DNA of 64,000 nucleotides from Chitinophaga pendula (GCF_020386615.1 NZ_CP077769.1:1612001-1676000), one strand, 5' to 3'. Positions 40,372-49,568 are shown, numbered from the stretch's first letter. Made by a program: numbers and translations. The notes: generated by a model not told the origin, from the sequence alone.

Positions 40372-40402
40372 TTGGAATATAAAGAACAATACCTTAATTT
40401 TG
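40372..40402 (+). promoter_or_regulatory. Upstream promoter of the rpmB operon
   Basis: TTG (40372-40374), a 20-bp spacer and TAATTTTG (40395-40402) match the consensus exactly. It predicts a leader of about 210 nt that begins with the hairpin at 40407-40436. Confidence 0.65.
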
Positions 40403-40406
40403 CAGC

Positions 40407-40436
40407 CCGGCTGACTTGGATGCTAACTTCAGCCGG
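40407..40436 (+). promoter_or_regulatory. Leader hairpin upstream of rpmB
   Basis: CCGGCTGA (40407-40414) and TCAGCCGG (40429-40436) form a perfect 8-bp stem around 14 nt, at the predicted 5' end of the rpmB transcript. It could be a ribosomal-protein autoregulation leader or a 5' stabiliser. Confidence 0.45.
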
Positions 40437-40556
40437 ACCCTGGTAATGGTTCATTACTAACTTTACAATCCACTGGTTAGCAATAGCTGAACAGTAAATT
40501 TATCACGGCGCTGTCTACAAATAATGGGCGTTTACAAATATTGTTAATAAATAGTG

Positions 40557-40588
40557 TTGCCAATATTTGCTAATACCATATTAATTTG
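40557..40588 (+). promoter_or_regulatory. Second candidate promoter of the rpmB operon
   Basis: TTG (40557-40559), a 21-bp spacer and TTAATTTG (40581-40588) would give a leader of about 25 nt before ATG 40619. Confidence 0.45.
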
Positions 40589-40618
40589 GGACATTTGCAT
40601 TCCAAAATTTTTTCGATC

Positions 40619-40855
40619 ATGGCAAGAGTATGTCAGGTGACAGGAAAGAAGCCGATAACAGGTCACCACGTTTCCTTCTCCAACATCAAAACTAAGAGAA
40701 GATTTCTGCCTAACCTGCAGAAAAAACGCTTTTTCTTAGCGGAAGAAGACCGCTGGATATCTCTGAAGATATCTGCAGATGGTATCAGAACCATTAACAA
40801 AAAAGGCCTGTATGCAGTAGTGAAGGAATTGCGTGCAGCCGGACAGGACATCTAA
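40619..40855 (+). CDS. rpmB: 50S ribosomal protein bL28
   Basis: This 78-residue protein begins [22 protein letters not shown], the conserved bL28 start, and continues [18 protein letters not shown] and a C-terminal helix ([13 protein letters not shown]). ATG 40619 is the true start; an upstream TTG at 40586 would add unrelated residues. It heads the rpmB-rpmG-DUF4295 group typical of Bacteroidetes, which is followed by ftsY. Confidence 0.96.
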   Translation: MARVCQVTGKKPITGHHVSFSNIKTKRRFLPNLQKKRFFLAEEDRWISLKISADGIRTINKKGLYAVVKELRAAGQDI

Positions 40856-40882
40856 TTTCAGGATTCACTAATTTGTATACAA

Positions 40883-41065
40883 ATGGCAAAAAAAGGTAAC
40901 AGAGTACAAGTAATACTGGAGTGCACCGAGCATAAAACTTCTGGTCAGCCAGGTACTTCTCGTTATATCACCAACAAGAATAAGAAAAATACGCCCGAGC
41001 GTATTGAACTGAAAAAGTACAATCCTATTCTTAGAAAGGTGACCGTACACAAGGAAATCAAATAA
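40883..41065 (+). CDS. rpmG: 50S ribosomal protein bL33
   Basis: This 60-residue protein has the bL33 pattern [14 protein letters not shown]...[35 protein letters not shown]. The zinc cysteines of the C+ form are absent except one (Cys14), so this is the zinc-free form. It starts 27 bp after rpmB in the same operon. Confidence 0.96.
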   Translation: MAKKGNRVQVILECTEHKTSGQPGTSRYITNKNKKNTPERIELKKYNPILRKVTVHKEIK

Positions 41066-41150
41066 TCTCCTTGTAGATTTGACCGAGGAGGCTGCTAACT
41101 GCTAATCACAGTGATAAGCCAGTAAAGAAAACCATTAAAACAATACAAAA

Positions 41151-41321
41151 ATGGCAAAACAAGCAAAAACCGCGATCAAGAAAGACGCAAAAGCTGCTGC
41201 AGAAGCAAAAGTGTGGACTAAAGTGATCAAAGCGGTTCGTTCTCCAAAAACCGGTGCATACACCTTCAAAGAAGCGATCGTGCACAAGGATAAAGTACAG
41301 GAGTACATTAACCAGAAGTAA
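41151..41321 (+). CDS. DUF4295 small basic ribosome-associated protein
   Basis: This 56-residue protein (MAKQAKTAIKKDAKAAAEAK then VWTKVIKAVRSPKTGAYTFK and EAIVHKDKVQEYINQK) is the DUF4295 protein that follows rpmB and rpmG across Bacteroidetes. From memory, a phylum-specific large-subunit protein named bL38 was reported in the Flavobacterium johnsoniae ribosome, and DUF4295 is a likely match; I cannot verify this here. Lysine-rich composition fits RNA binding. A terminator follows immediately, ending the ribosomal group. Confidence 0.88.
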   Translation: MAKQAKTAIKKDAKAAAEAKVWTKVIKAVRSPKTGAYTFKEAIVHKDKVQEYINQK

Positions 41322-41345
41322 TTCGGCTTTACTAAATAATACTTC

Positions 41346-41374
41346 AAAAAGCTGTCCATTATGGGCAGCTTTTT
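41346..41374 (+). terminator. Terminator after the DUF4295 gene
   Basis: AAAAAGCTGTCC and GGGCAGCTTTTT pair (one wobble) around ATTAT. A relic of the 17-bp repeat family follows at about 41389-41408. Confidence 0.88.
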
Positions 41375-41520
41375 GTGCTATTATCAGCTACCCGCCACCC
41401 GCCATCGCCTCCATACATCCCCTTTTACCCCGCAGTATACCCGTTTGTCATATAGCATTTGTATATTGCAGCCAATTTGCTGGGCCTCGAACTAGCGCGC
41501 ATGGATTTAAATCAATACAC

Positions 41521-42480
41521 ATGAATTTTTTCAAGAAATTATTTTCACGGGAGAAGAAAGAGAGCCTCGACCAGGGACTACAAAAAACAAAAGAAAGCTT
41601 CCTGGATAAAATCGGCCGGGCAATAGCCGGTAAATCTACCGTAGATACCGAAGTGCTCGATAACCTCGAAGAAGCCCTCGTCTCCGCCGACGTAGGCGTC
41701 GACACCACCGTTAAGATCATCGACCGCATAGAAAAAAGAGTCGCTAAAGATAAATACCTCGGTACTAACGAACTCAATAATATACTCCAGGAAGAGATCG
41801 CCGCCCTCCTCGTAGAAGCACCCGATAGCGGATACCGCGATTTCGATATACCCCAAGATAAAAAACCTTACGTCATCATGGTCGTTGGCGTCAATGGCGT
41901 AGGTAAGACCACCACCATCGGCAAACTGGCCTATAACTTCAAAAAAGCAGGCAAATCCGTATTACTCGGCGCCGCAGATACCTTCCGCGCCGCCGCCGTA
42001 GATCAGCTGACCATCTGGAGCGATAGAGTAGGAGTACCCATCGTCAAACAACAAATGGGCTCCGACCCGGGTGCCGTCGCCTTCGACACCGTACAAAGCG
42101 GCGCCTCTAGAGATACCGACGTCATCATCATCGACACCGCCGGCCGCCTGCACAATAAGATCCATCTCATGGACGAACTGAGTAAGATCAAAAGAGTCAT
42201 GAAAAAGGTCATCCCCGATGCCCCCCATGAAGTACTACTCGTACTCGATGGGTCCACCGGACAAAATGCTCTCGAACAAGCCCGCCAGTTCACCGCCGCC
42301 ACCGAAGTGACCGCCCTCGCCATTACCAAACTCGATGGTACCGCCAAAGGAGGCGTCGTACTAGCCATCGCCAACCAATTCCAAATACCCGTTAAGTATA
42401 TCGGTATCGGCGAAAAAATGGAAGATCTACAGGTATTTAATAAAGAAGAGTTCGTAGACTCCTTATTTACTATAAAATAA
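41521..42480 (+). CDS. ftsY: Signal recognition particle receptor FtsY
   Basis: This 319-residue GTPase docks SRP-ribosome complexes at the membrane. ATG 41521 gives the normal start MNFFKKLFSR with a short basic amphipathic N-terminus and no long acidic A-domain. The NG domain holds the P-loop GVNGVGKT (123-130), AADTFRAAAVDQL, IDTAGRLH and TKLDGTAKGG, and ends YIGIGEKMEDLQVF. Placement behind the bL28/bL33/DUF4295 genes is the usual Bacteroidetes order, but a terminator separates them here. Confidence 0.96.
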   Translation: MNFFKKLFSREKKESLDQGLQKTKESFLDKIGRAIAGKSTVDTEVLDNLEEALVSADVGVDTTVKIIDRIEKRVAKDKYLGTNELNNILQEEIAALLVEAPDSGYRDFDIPQDKKPYVIMVVGVNGVGKTTTIGKLAYNFKKAGKSVLLGAADTFRAAAVDQLTIWSDRVGVPIVKQQMGSDPGAVAFDTVQSGASRDTDVIIIDTAGRLHNKIHLMDELSKIKRVMKKVIPDAPHEVLLVLDGSTGQNALEQARQFTAATEVTALAITKLDGTAKGGVVLAIANQFQIPVKYIGIGEKMEDLQVFNKEEFVDSLFTIK

Positions 42481-42521
42481 TGATTAATAGATAGTTACAA
42501 TTATTGTTGCAGGTATTACTA

Positions 42522-42556
42522 CTACGCCATTTAAAGTATCACTTTAAATGGCGTAG
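42522..42556. terminator. Long hairpin downstream of ftsY, no T tract
   Basis: CTACGCCATTTAAAGT and ACTTTAAATGGCGTAG form a perfect 16-bp stem around ATC. Its place 41 bp after the ftsY stop suggests transcript 3' end formation, but no T run follows (CTGCTTATAG). Confidence 0.55.
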
Positions 42557-42620
42557 CTGCTTATAGCATTGCTGATCAATGAAATAGCAGATTATAACAA
42601 CTAGTTGGCCAGCCTCCTAT

Positions 42621-42652
42621 CATTTTTGTCAATACTCCTATAGACAAAAATG
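42621..42652. repeat. 10-bp perfect inverted repeat
   Basis: CATTTTTGTC (42621-42630) and GACAAAAATG (42643-42652) flank 12 nt. It could be a regulator site or the edge of a miniature element. Confidence 0.6.
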
Positions 42653-43072
42653 CTTGCTTTTGGTATAAAAGTTGTCGTAAATTGCTGCGTTCTAAAACCA
42701 CAACAATTATAATATCAGCCGTATCTCACTAACAGCGGGATATTAGATCGCAAAAAAACACATATTTCAGGCACTACAGGACTGGAAAAATGAAAAAAGA
42801 TCATTGTACAACAACAAATTTTTACGGGTAAGTACCTCACACGCGCCAAAGTATATAGGGGCGTTAATTTTATATGTCCGGATTTAATACCTTTGCGTGT
42901 TTGAGGATAAAAAATACCTGAAAAGACCGTGTCATGTTGGATCAGCATAAAGAGTGCCCCTGTATGCACAAAACGTTACGGACACCTGGGAACATAGCTT
43001 AGCTTAATAAAAACCGCATTCCTTTATTATCAATTCATAGTTTTTCTATACCCTTATTTAAATAGTTCATAC

Positions 43073-43951
43073 ATGAATATACAGAGTATCGACAGGGTGG
43101 AGGACATAACTCCTGAGGAGTTTAAAAAGTCATATTTTATACCGCGTAAGCCCGTCGTGATCACCAGCCTGAGTAAGGACTGGCCCGCATTGAACAAATG
43201 GACTTGGAGTTACTTCAACTCCATCGTCGGCGATAAAACCGTCGGCGTTTATAATAACACGCGTGCAGATGAAAATACCCCCGTAAATGGTGCCGATGAA
43301 TATATCCGCTTCGGCGACTACCTCGACATGATACAAAAAGGCCCCGCCAGCCTCCGTATCTTCCTGTTCAATATCTTCCAGCATGCTCCCCAGCTGGTAG
43401 AGGACTTCACCTGGGCCGATCACCTGGCAAAAGGGTTCCTGAAAAAGTACCCTATGCTCTTTGTAGGCGGCGCCGGCTCCGTAGCGCATATGCATTACGA
43501 TATTGACCTCTCCCACATCTTCCATACCCAGTTCATCGGCCGGAAAAGAGTACTGCTGCTGGAAAATAACCAATCACCGTACATCTACAGAATGCCTTGC
43601 ACCGTAGAAAGCGCCGCTAACTTCGTAAACTGGCATGAAAAGCTGGACACCGACCAGTTCCCGGCACTCGACTATGCAAATGGATATACCACTATCCTCA
43701 ATCATGGTGAGACCATGTTTATGCCCGCCGGATACTGGCATCATATGGAATACATGGATAGCGGATTCGCCATGAGCCTCCGTGCCCTGGATGAAACCCT
43801 GGCAGGTAAACTGAATGGCCTCTACCACATTGTAGGTCTCCGGGGAATGAATAACCTCCTGATCAAAATGGCCCCCCGCTGGTGGTACCACTACAAACGC
43901 AAAATAGCTAAAGAACGCGCAAACCGGATCATCCGCACACGCGTTCACTAG
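43073..43951 (+). CDS. Cupin-like / JmjC-type Fe(II) dioxygenase-like protein
   Basis: This 292-residue cytoplasmic protein has the Cupin_8/JmjC pattern found in 2-oxoglutarate-dependent hydroxylases: an N-terminal EFKKSYFIPRKPVVITSLSKDWPALNKW segment, the metal-binding HMHYDIDLSH (HxD about residues 142-144) and a later FMPAGYWHHME with the distal His. An enzyme that hydroxylates protein or a small molecule is inferred, but no target is known. It stands alone between long gene-poor regions, with a good terminator. Confidence 0.82.
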   Translation: MNIQSIDRVEDITPEEFKKSYFIPRKPVVITSLSKDWPALNKWTWSYFNSIVGDKTVGVYNNTRADENTPVNGADEYIRFGDYLDMIQKGPASLRIFLFNIFQHAPQLVEDFTWADHLAKGFLKKYPMLFVGGAGSVAHMHYDIDLSHIFHTQFIGRKRVLLLENNQSPYIYRMPCTVESAANFVNWHEKLDTDQFPALDYANGYTTILNHGETMFMPAGYWHHMEYMDSGFAMSLRALDETLAGKLNGLYHIVGLRGMNNLLIKMAPRWWYHYKRKIAKERANRIIRTRVH

Positions 43952-43972
43952 CCGTATCATATGTATGTTTCT

Positions 43973-44010
43973 CGCGCCCGGTAGTCATAAATGGCCGGGC
44001 GCACTATTTT
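43973..44010 (+). terminator. Terminator of the cupin-like gene
   Basis: GCGCCCGG (43973-43980) and CCGGGCGC (43994-44001) pair around 13 nt, followed by ACTATTTTT. Confidence 0.85.
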
Positions 44011-44157
44011 TCTTATGTTGTCTTATAGTTAATTAAATGAATCAGAGAGATAGGAATAAATGTTAATCCAATCTGATTATCAATTAATTGTGAGATTTGT
44101 TGGAATCAGTACTCTATCCTACTTCCCGCATAGTTCCCTTCCCGATACACCGCCTCC

Positions 44158-44187
44158 TTGACAATTCACAAGAATTGTTTACATTTG
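44158..44187 (+). promoter_or_regulatory. rimO promoter with an inverted repeat between its elements
   Basis: TTG (44158-44160), a 19-bp spacer and TACATTTG (44180-44187) match the Bacteroidetes consensus exactly. The spacer holds a perfect inverted repeat, ACAATTC (44161-44167) and GAATTGT (44172-44178), 4 bp apart, which is well placed to bind a repressor. The leader to the rimO start is about 115 nt. Confidence 0.7.
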
Positions 44188-44307
44188 CAACTTCCTTACA
44201 CAACCCCCACTAAGGCTCAAAGTCACTTACAGTAAGTCCTGCTGTTTTTTTCAAGTCTTCGTGGCGGTAAGCAGTCAAATGAACTGCATGCTATAAAATA
44301 TTCGCGC

Positions 44308-45618
44308 TTGAAGACAAAAACTTTAAAGAAAGACAAGGTTAACATTATTACGCTGGGATGTTCTAAGAACATGGTTGATTCTGAAGTGCTGAGTGGTCAG
44401 CTAATGGCCAACGATATAGACGTCGTGCACGAAAGTTCCCGCAAAGACCATAACATCGTAGTAGTAAACACCTGCGGCTTTATCGACAAAGCCAAAGAAG
44501 AATCCATCAATACCATCCTCGAGCAACTGGATCTTAAACAAAGAGGTAAACTCGATAAGGTATACGTAACCGGATGCCTCAGCGAAAGATACCGCGGCGA
44601 CCTCGAACAGGAAATACCTGGCGTCGACGCCTGGTTTGGTACCATGGAACTCCCGCTGATCCTGAAAAAATTCGATGCAGATTATAAAGCAGAACTGTTG
44701 GGAGAACGCTTACTCAGCACCCCCACACACTATGCCTACCTTAAGATCTCCGAGGGCTGTAACCGCACCTGCTCCTTCTGCGCCATCCCACTCATGCGGG
44801 GAGGCCATATCTCCAAACCAATAGAAGCATTGGTACAGGAAGCAGAAAGGCTGGTTAAAATGGGCGTAAAAGAAGTCATGCTCATAGGGCAGGAACTGAC
44901 CTACTATGGACTCGACCTCTATAAACAACGCCGCCTGGCAGACCTGCTCCGTGCACTGGCAGCAGTGCCCGGCCTGGAATGGATACGCCTGCACTATGCA
45001 TACCCTTCTAAATTCCCGATGGAAATACTGGAGGTCATGAAGGAACATAAAAATATTTGTAACTACCTCGATATGCCCCTCCAGCATGCTGCCGATAACA
45101 TGCTGAAAGCCATGAAACGCCAGATCACCCGCGCAGAAATGGAAGAACTGGTGCGTAACATCCGCGCTGAAGTACCCGGCATATGCCTGCGTACCACCCT
45201 TATCACCGGCTTCCCGGGAGAAACCCTGGAAGATGTGGAAGAACTGAAACAGTTCCTGGTAGACATGCGATTCGACAGAGTAGGTATCTTCACCTACAGC
45301 CACGAAGAAGGAACCAGCGCCTACGCCTTCGAAGATGATATCCCTGCAGAAGAAAAAGAGCGGAGAGCACAAGAGATCATGGAAGTTCAACAGGAGATCT
45401 CCTACGAAAAGAACCAGGAAAAAATAGGACAAGTATTTAAAGTAATTATAGACAAAAAAGAATCCGGCCGCTACCTCGCGCGCACGGAATTCGACTCCGT
45501 GGAAGTGGACAATGAAGTGATCATCAACACCAACAAACGCCTTAAACCCGGCGAGTTTGTAAACGTAAAGATCACCAAGGCATTTGACTATGACCTGGAG
45601 GGAGAATTGGTAGATTAA
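44308..45618 (+). CDS. rimO: Ribosomal protein uS12 methylthiotransferase RimO
   Basis: This 436-residue radical SAM enzyme adds a methylthio group to an Asp of uS12. The N-terminal UPF0004 domain has cluster cysteines Cys18 (LGCSKN), Cys56 (NTCGF) and Cys90 (GCLSERY). The radical SAM cluster is CNRTCSFC (Cys151, 155, 158). The C-terminal TRAM domain ends FVNVKITKAFDYDLEGELVD. The start is TTG 44308, since the frame has no usable ATG and MKTKTLKKDKVNIITLGCSKN is the normal start of the family. It is monocistronic. Confidence 0.94.
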   Translation: MKTKTLKKDKVNIITLGCSKNMVDSEVLSGQLMANDIDVVHESSRKDHNIVVVNTCGFIDKAKEESINTILEQLDLKQRGKLDKVYVTGCLSERYRGDLEQEIPGVDAWFGTMELPLILKKFDADYKAELLGERLLSTPTHYAYLKISEGCNRTCSFCAIPLMRGGHISKPIEALVQEAERLVKMGVKEVMLIGQELTYYGLDLYKQRRLADLLRALAAVPGLEWIRLHYAYPSKFPMEILEVMKEHKNICNYLDMPLQHAADNMLKAMKRQITRAEMEELVRNIRAEVPGICLRTTLITGFPGETLEDVEELKQFLVDMRFDRVGIFTYSHEEGTSAYAFEDDIPAEEKERRAQEIMEVQQEISYEKNQEKIGQVFKVIIDKKESGRYLARTEFDSVEVDNEVIINTNKRLKPGEFVNVKITKAFDYDLEGELVD

Positions 45619-45706
45619 CCTCATACCGGTAAAAGACCGGCGTATGGAGGTATTGGAAAACAGTTAAGTAATACAGACAGCTCCGGACGGAGCATAAAGC
45701 AAATCA

Positions 45707-47446
45707 ATGACTACATTTGAATCACTGGGCTTACAGGAGCCTATTTTAAAAGCAATCCAGGATCTCGGGTTCACCGCGCCAACGCCCATCCAGGAAAAAG
45801 CAATACCTGTATTATTGGGAGGCGACCGGGATTTTGTTGGATTAGCTCAGACGGGCACCGGTAAGACCGCCGCTTTTGGCCTGCCTTTGTTGCAGCAGCT
45901 GGATGTCAAAAACAGAAAACCCCAGGGACTCATATTATGTCCTACTCGTGAACTTTGCTTGCAGATCGCCAGCGATCTGGGCAACTTCAGCAAATACCTG
46001 GGCGATGTCAGCGTGGTAGCCGTATACGGTGGCGCCAGCATCATCCAGCAATTACGCGAGCTGAAAAGAGGCGCACACATCGTCGTGGCCACCCCCGGCC
46101 GCTTGCTCGATATCATCGAAAGAGGTGCCATCAACTTCGAAAACGTACGCTACGCCGTACTCGATGAAGCAGACGAAATGCTCAATATGGGCTTCCAGGA
46201 AGACATCAACAGCATCCTCTCCAACACACCCGAATCCAAAACAACCTGGCTCTTCTCGGCTACCATGCCACAGGAAGTACGCCGCATCGCTCAAAACTAT
46301 ATGTCAGATCCTTTCGAACTGACTGTAGGTAACAAAAACAGCGGTAACGCCAACATAGAACACGAATACTACGTAGTACGCCCGCGTGAAAAATACGCCG
46401 CACTCAAACGTATCGTTGACTACAACCCGGAGATCTTCGGTATCGTATTTACCCGTACCAAAATAGAAAGCCAGGAAATCGCAGAATCCCTCATCCGTGA
46501 CGGATACAATGCCGATGCACTCCATGGTGACCTTACCCAGCAACAGCGCGATAAGGTAATGAAACGCTTCCGCGAAAAATCTATCCAGGTATTGGTAGCT
46601 ACCGACGTAGCCGCCCGTGGTATCGACGTAGACAACGTAACACACGTAATCAACTACGAACTGCCGGATGACGTAGAGAACTATACCCACCGTAGCGGCC
46701 GTACCGCCCGCGCCGGTAAATCAGGGATCTCTATCGCCATCATCACCGGCCGTGATACCGGTAAAATCCGCCAGATCGAACGCGTAATAGGTAAAAAATT
46801 CATCAAATCCGAAGTACCCGATGGCTTCGCCGTTTGTGAAAAACAACTCTTTGGCCTCGTGCATAAAGTACATAACGTAACCGTAAACGAGGAACAAATC
46901 GAACCATACCTGGAGCGTATATACGAAGAGTTTGCAGAAATGAGCAAAGAAGAACTGATCAAACGTTTCGCTTCCCTCGAATTCAACCAGTTCCTGGAAT
47001 ACTACCAGGATGCACCTGACCTGAATGTGAAGGAAGAACGTCGTAGCAGCAGCTTCGAAGGCGGCGATCGCAGAGGCAACAGCAAATTCACCCGCCTGTT
47101 CATCAACCTCGGCTCCGTAGACGACTTCACCCGCGGCGACATGCTGCGCTACCTCTGTGATAACACAGGCGTACGCGGCAATAAGATCGGCCGTATCGAC
47201 CTCAAAGGCGTATACTCCTTCTTCGAAGTGGAAAACGATGTAGTGGATAGCGTAGTACAAAGCTTCAAAAAAGTAGAATACAACGGCCGCAATGTAAGGA
47301 TCGAAATGTCCCAGGATGGCGACAAACGTCGCAGCGGTGGCCCACGTCCTCCCCGCGGAGAAGATGGTGGCCGCAAACGCCCATGGGAAGGTGGCGCCGG
47401 CGGAGGTAGCAGAAAACCAACCTTCAAACGCAAGTTCAGTAACTAA
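45707..47446 (+). CDS. DEAD-box RNA helicase with DbpA-type RNA-binding domain (DeaD-like)
   Basis: This 579-residue ATP-dependent RNA helicase is complete: Q motif FTAPTPIQ, motif I AQTGTGKT (47-54), Ia PTRELC, DEAD (153-156), SAT, and HRSGRTARAG in the second RecA domain. Residues about 470-545 (FTRLFINLGSVDDF... to NGRNVRIEMS) form a DbpA-type RRM, followed by an Arg/Gly-rich tail (GGRKRPWEGGAGGGSRKPTFKRKF). This is the DeaD/CsdA layout, linked to ribosome assembly and cold growth. It is followed by a strong terminator. Confidence 0.94.
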   Translation: MTTFESLGLQEPILKAIQDLGFTAPTPIQEKAIPVLLGGDRDFVGLAQTGTGKTAAFGLPLLQQLDVKNRKPQGLILCPTRELCLQIASDLGNFSKYLGDVSVVAVYGGASIIQQLRELKRGAHIVVATPGRLLDIIERGAINFENVRYAVLDEADEMLNMGFQEDINSILSNTPESKTTWLFSATMPQEVRRIAQNYMSDPFELTVGNKNSGNANIEHEYYVVRPREKYAALKRIVDYNPEIFGIVFTRTKIESQEIAESLIRDGYNADALHGDLTQQQRDKVMKRFREKSIQVLVATDVAARGIDVDNVTHVINYELPDDVENYTHRSGRTARAGKSGISIAIITGRDTGKIRQIERVIGKKFIKSEVPDGFAVCEKQLFGLVHKVHNVTVNEEQIEPYLERIYEEFAEMSKEELIKRFASLEFNQFLEYYQDAPDLNVKEERRSSSFEGGDRRGNSKFTRLFINLGSVDDFTRGDMLRYLCDNTGVRGNKIGRIDLKGVYSFFEVENDVVDSVVQSFKKVEYNGRNVRIEMSQDGDKRRSGGPRPPRGEDGGRKRPWEGGAGGGSRKPTFKRKFSN

Positions 47447-47474
47447 AATAATACCGGGCATCGCCCACCAAAAG

Positions 47475-47511
47475 AAAAGGGAAAGCACCATAAGTGCTTT
47501 CCCTTTTTTTA
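47475..47511 (+). terminator. Terminator of the DEAD-box helicase gene
   Basis: AAAAGGGAAAGCAC and GTGCTTTCCCTTTT form a perfect 14-bp stem around CATAA, continued by T residues. Confidence 0.92.
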
Positions 47512-47537
47512 TACAAAATTTAACCTATCTTACCGCT

Positions 47538-49496
47538 ATGCCAGAAGAATCCTATCGTACGTTAAAGCCTGTAGAGCCGTTCTCCTTATTCTCCGCAAAG
47601 GATATCACGTTATTCCAGGCTGGTACACACCCACGTTTGTATGAAAAGTTTGGTTCCCACCCCATCACTTATGAAGGCGCCGAAGGTACTTATTTTGCCG
47701 TCTGGGCCCCCGGTGCCGCCTTCGTTTCCGTCATGGGAGATTTTAACGAATGGGATCACTACAGTCACACCTTGTTACCTCGCTGGGATAATTCTGGTAT
47801 ATGGGAAGGCTTTGTAAAAGAAGTTACCAAAGGAACCCGCTACAAATACTTCATTCGCTCCAATAACGGAGAAGAACTACAAAAAGGCGATCCCTACGCA
47901 TGGCATTGGGAACAACGCCCCCAAACCGCTTCCATCACCTGGGACCTCGAATACGATTGGTCCGACAAACAATGGATGCAGCAACGTAATGAACATAACG
48001 ATCTCCACAGCCCCTTCTCCGTATATGAAGTACACCTCGGCTCCTGGCGTCGTCCCGATCCTTCCAATCATGAAATATTCTATAGCTATACCGAAATAAC
48101 CGCCAAACTGGTACCCTACGTCAAAGAAATGGGCTTCACCCATGTCGAGCTCATGCCCATCATGGAACATCCCTTCGACGGCTCCTGGGGATATCAGCTC
48201 ACCGGCTACTACGCCCCCACCTCCAGATATGGTACACCACAGGAATTCATGAGCATGGTAGAGGCTTTTCACCAGGAAGGTATCGGCGTCATCCTCGATT
48301 GGGTACCTTCCCACTTCCCCTACGATGCCCATGGCCTCTATCGCTTTGATGGATCACATGCTTACGAATACGCCGATATGCGCAAAGGCTACCATCCGGA
48401 CTGGAACAGCTATATATTCAACTACGCTCGCAACGAAGTACGCTCTTTCCTGCTCAGTAACGCCATCTACTGGCTGGACAAATATCATATCGACGGACTT
48501 CGCGTCGATGCCGTCGCCTCCATGATCCACCTGAACTACTCCCGCAAACAAGGCGCGTGGGAACCCAATGAAAAAGGAGGCGCCGAAAACCTCGAAGCCA
48601 TCTCTTTCCTTAAAAATCTTAACGAAACCATCTATACACTCTTTCCCGATGTGCAAACAATCGCAGAAGAGTCCACCTCCTTCTACGGCGTGTCCCGCCC
48701 GACCTTCCTCGGGGGCCTCGGATTCGGCATGAAATGGATGATGGGATGGATGAACGATACCCTCGATTATTTCAAAAAAGATCCCCTCCACCGCAAGTGG
48801 CACCAGGATCAACTCACATTCAGCATCGCCTATGCATTCAGCGAAAACTTTATGCTGCCGCTCAGCCATGATGAAGTAGTACATGGCAAATCACCACTGA
48901 TCTATAAAATGCCGGGCGACGACTGGCAAAAATTTGCCAACCTCCGTTTACTCTATGGCTATATGTTCACTCACCCGGGTACCAAACTGCTCTTTATGGG
49001 CGATGAATTTGGCCAGACACAAGAATGGAACTATAAGACCGAACTAGGCTGGCACCTCTTACATCACCCCACACATCAGGGCCTCCAGGAATACGTAAAA
49101 GCCTTGAATAAACTATATACCACCGCGCCGGCATTGTACAAACGCCAGTTCGAACCGGAAACCTTCGAATGGATGAACGTAACCGACTACGACAACAGCG
49201 TACTGGCCTACTTCCGTACCAATGAACACGCTTCCGAGACACTGTTGGTGGTATTGAATATGACCCCAATAGCCCGCGAAGACTATCACATAGGGCTACC
49301 GGAACAGAGCTCCTGGGAAGAAGTCTTAAACAGCGATGATGCGCGCTTTCATGGCAGCGGTGTTGTAAATACCGGTACACTCCATACCACCGCCGCTATC
49401 TGGAATGGCAAGCCGCACTTACTGCGACTTCGCCTGCCACCCCTGGGAGCCACCATCCTGAAAAGGACAATACCAGCCCCATCTAAAAAAGCATAA
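47538..49496 (+). CDS. glgB: 1,4-alpha-glucan branching enzyme
   Basis: This 652-residue GH13 enzyme makes alpha-1,6 branches in glycogen. ATG 47538 is chosen; the longer frame back to 47316 overlaps the helicase gene and its terminator. A CBM48-type domain (EGTYFAVWAPGAAFVSVMGDFNEWD, about 50-75) precedes the barrel. Catalytic residues are Asp324 (DGLRVDAV), Glu377 (TIAEESTSF) and Asp445 (LSHDEVV). The all-beta C-terminal domain ends LRLPPLGATIL. The length suits the shorter Bacteroidetes GlgB form without the extra N-domain. No other glycogen genes are adjacent. Confidence 0.95.
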   Translation: MPEESYRTLKPVEPFSLFSAKDITLFQAGTHPRLYEKFGSHPITYEGAEGTYFAVWAPGAAFVSVMGDFNEWDHYSHTLLPRWDNSGIWEGFVKEVTKGTRYKYFIRSNNGEELQKGDPYAWHWEQRPQTASITWDLEYDWSDKQWMQQRNEHNDLHSPFSVYEVHLGSWRRPDPSNHEIFYSYTEITAKLVPYVKEMGFTHVELMPIMEHPFDGSWGYQLTGYYAPTSRYGTPQEFMSMVEAFHQEGIGVILDWVPSHFPYDAHGLYRFDGSHAYEYADMRKGYHPDWNSYIFNYARNEVRSFLLSNAIYWLDKYHIDGLRVDAVASMIHLNYSRKQGAWEPNEKGGAENLEAISFLKNLNETIYTLFPDVQTIAEESTSFYGVSRPTFLGGLGFGMKWMMGWMNDTLDYFKKDPLHRKWHQDQLTFSIAYAFSENFMLPLSHDEVVHGKSPLIYKMPGDDWQKFANLRLLYGYMFTHPGTKLLFMGDEFGQTQEWNYKTELGWHLLHHPTHQGLQEYVKALNKLYTTAPALYKRQFEPETFEWMNVTDYDNSVLAYFRTNEHASETLLVVLNMTPIAREDYHIGLPEQSSWEEVLNSDDARFHGSGVVNTGTLHTTAAIWNGKPHLLRLRLPPLGATILKRTIPAPSKKA

Positions 49497-49517
49497 ACAC
49501 ATTACCATATAAATGGA

Positions 49518-49548
49518 ACGGCCTGTTACCAAAAAGGTAGCAGGCCGT
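49518..49548. terminator. Bidirectional terminator between glgB and the DUF4382 gene
   Basis: ACGGCCTGTTACC and GGTAGCAGGCCGT form a 13-bp stem (one wobble) around AAAAA. Confidence 0.8.
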
Positions 49549-49568
49549 ATTTGTATAGATAGGCCAGG

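Larger units (their letters stand above)
42481..43072. other. Gene-free region with two strong inverted repeats
   Basis: This 592-bp gap holds a 16-bp perfect hairpin (42522-42556) and a 10-bp inverted repeat (42621-42652), listed separately, and TACCTTTG at 42888-42895, a candidate -7 element for the cupin-like gene with no clear -33. I see no convincing gene; the minus-strand frame 42715-42969 has no recognisable features. Confidence 0.55.
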
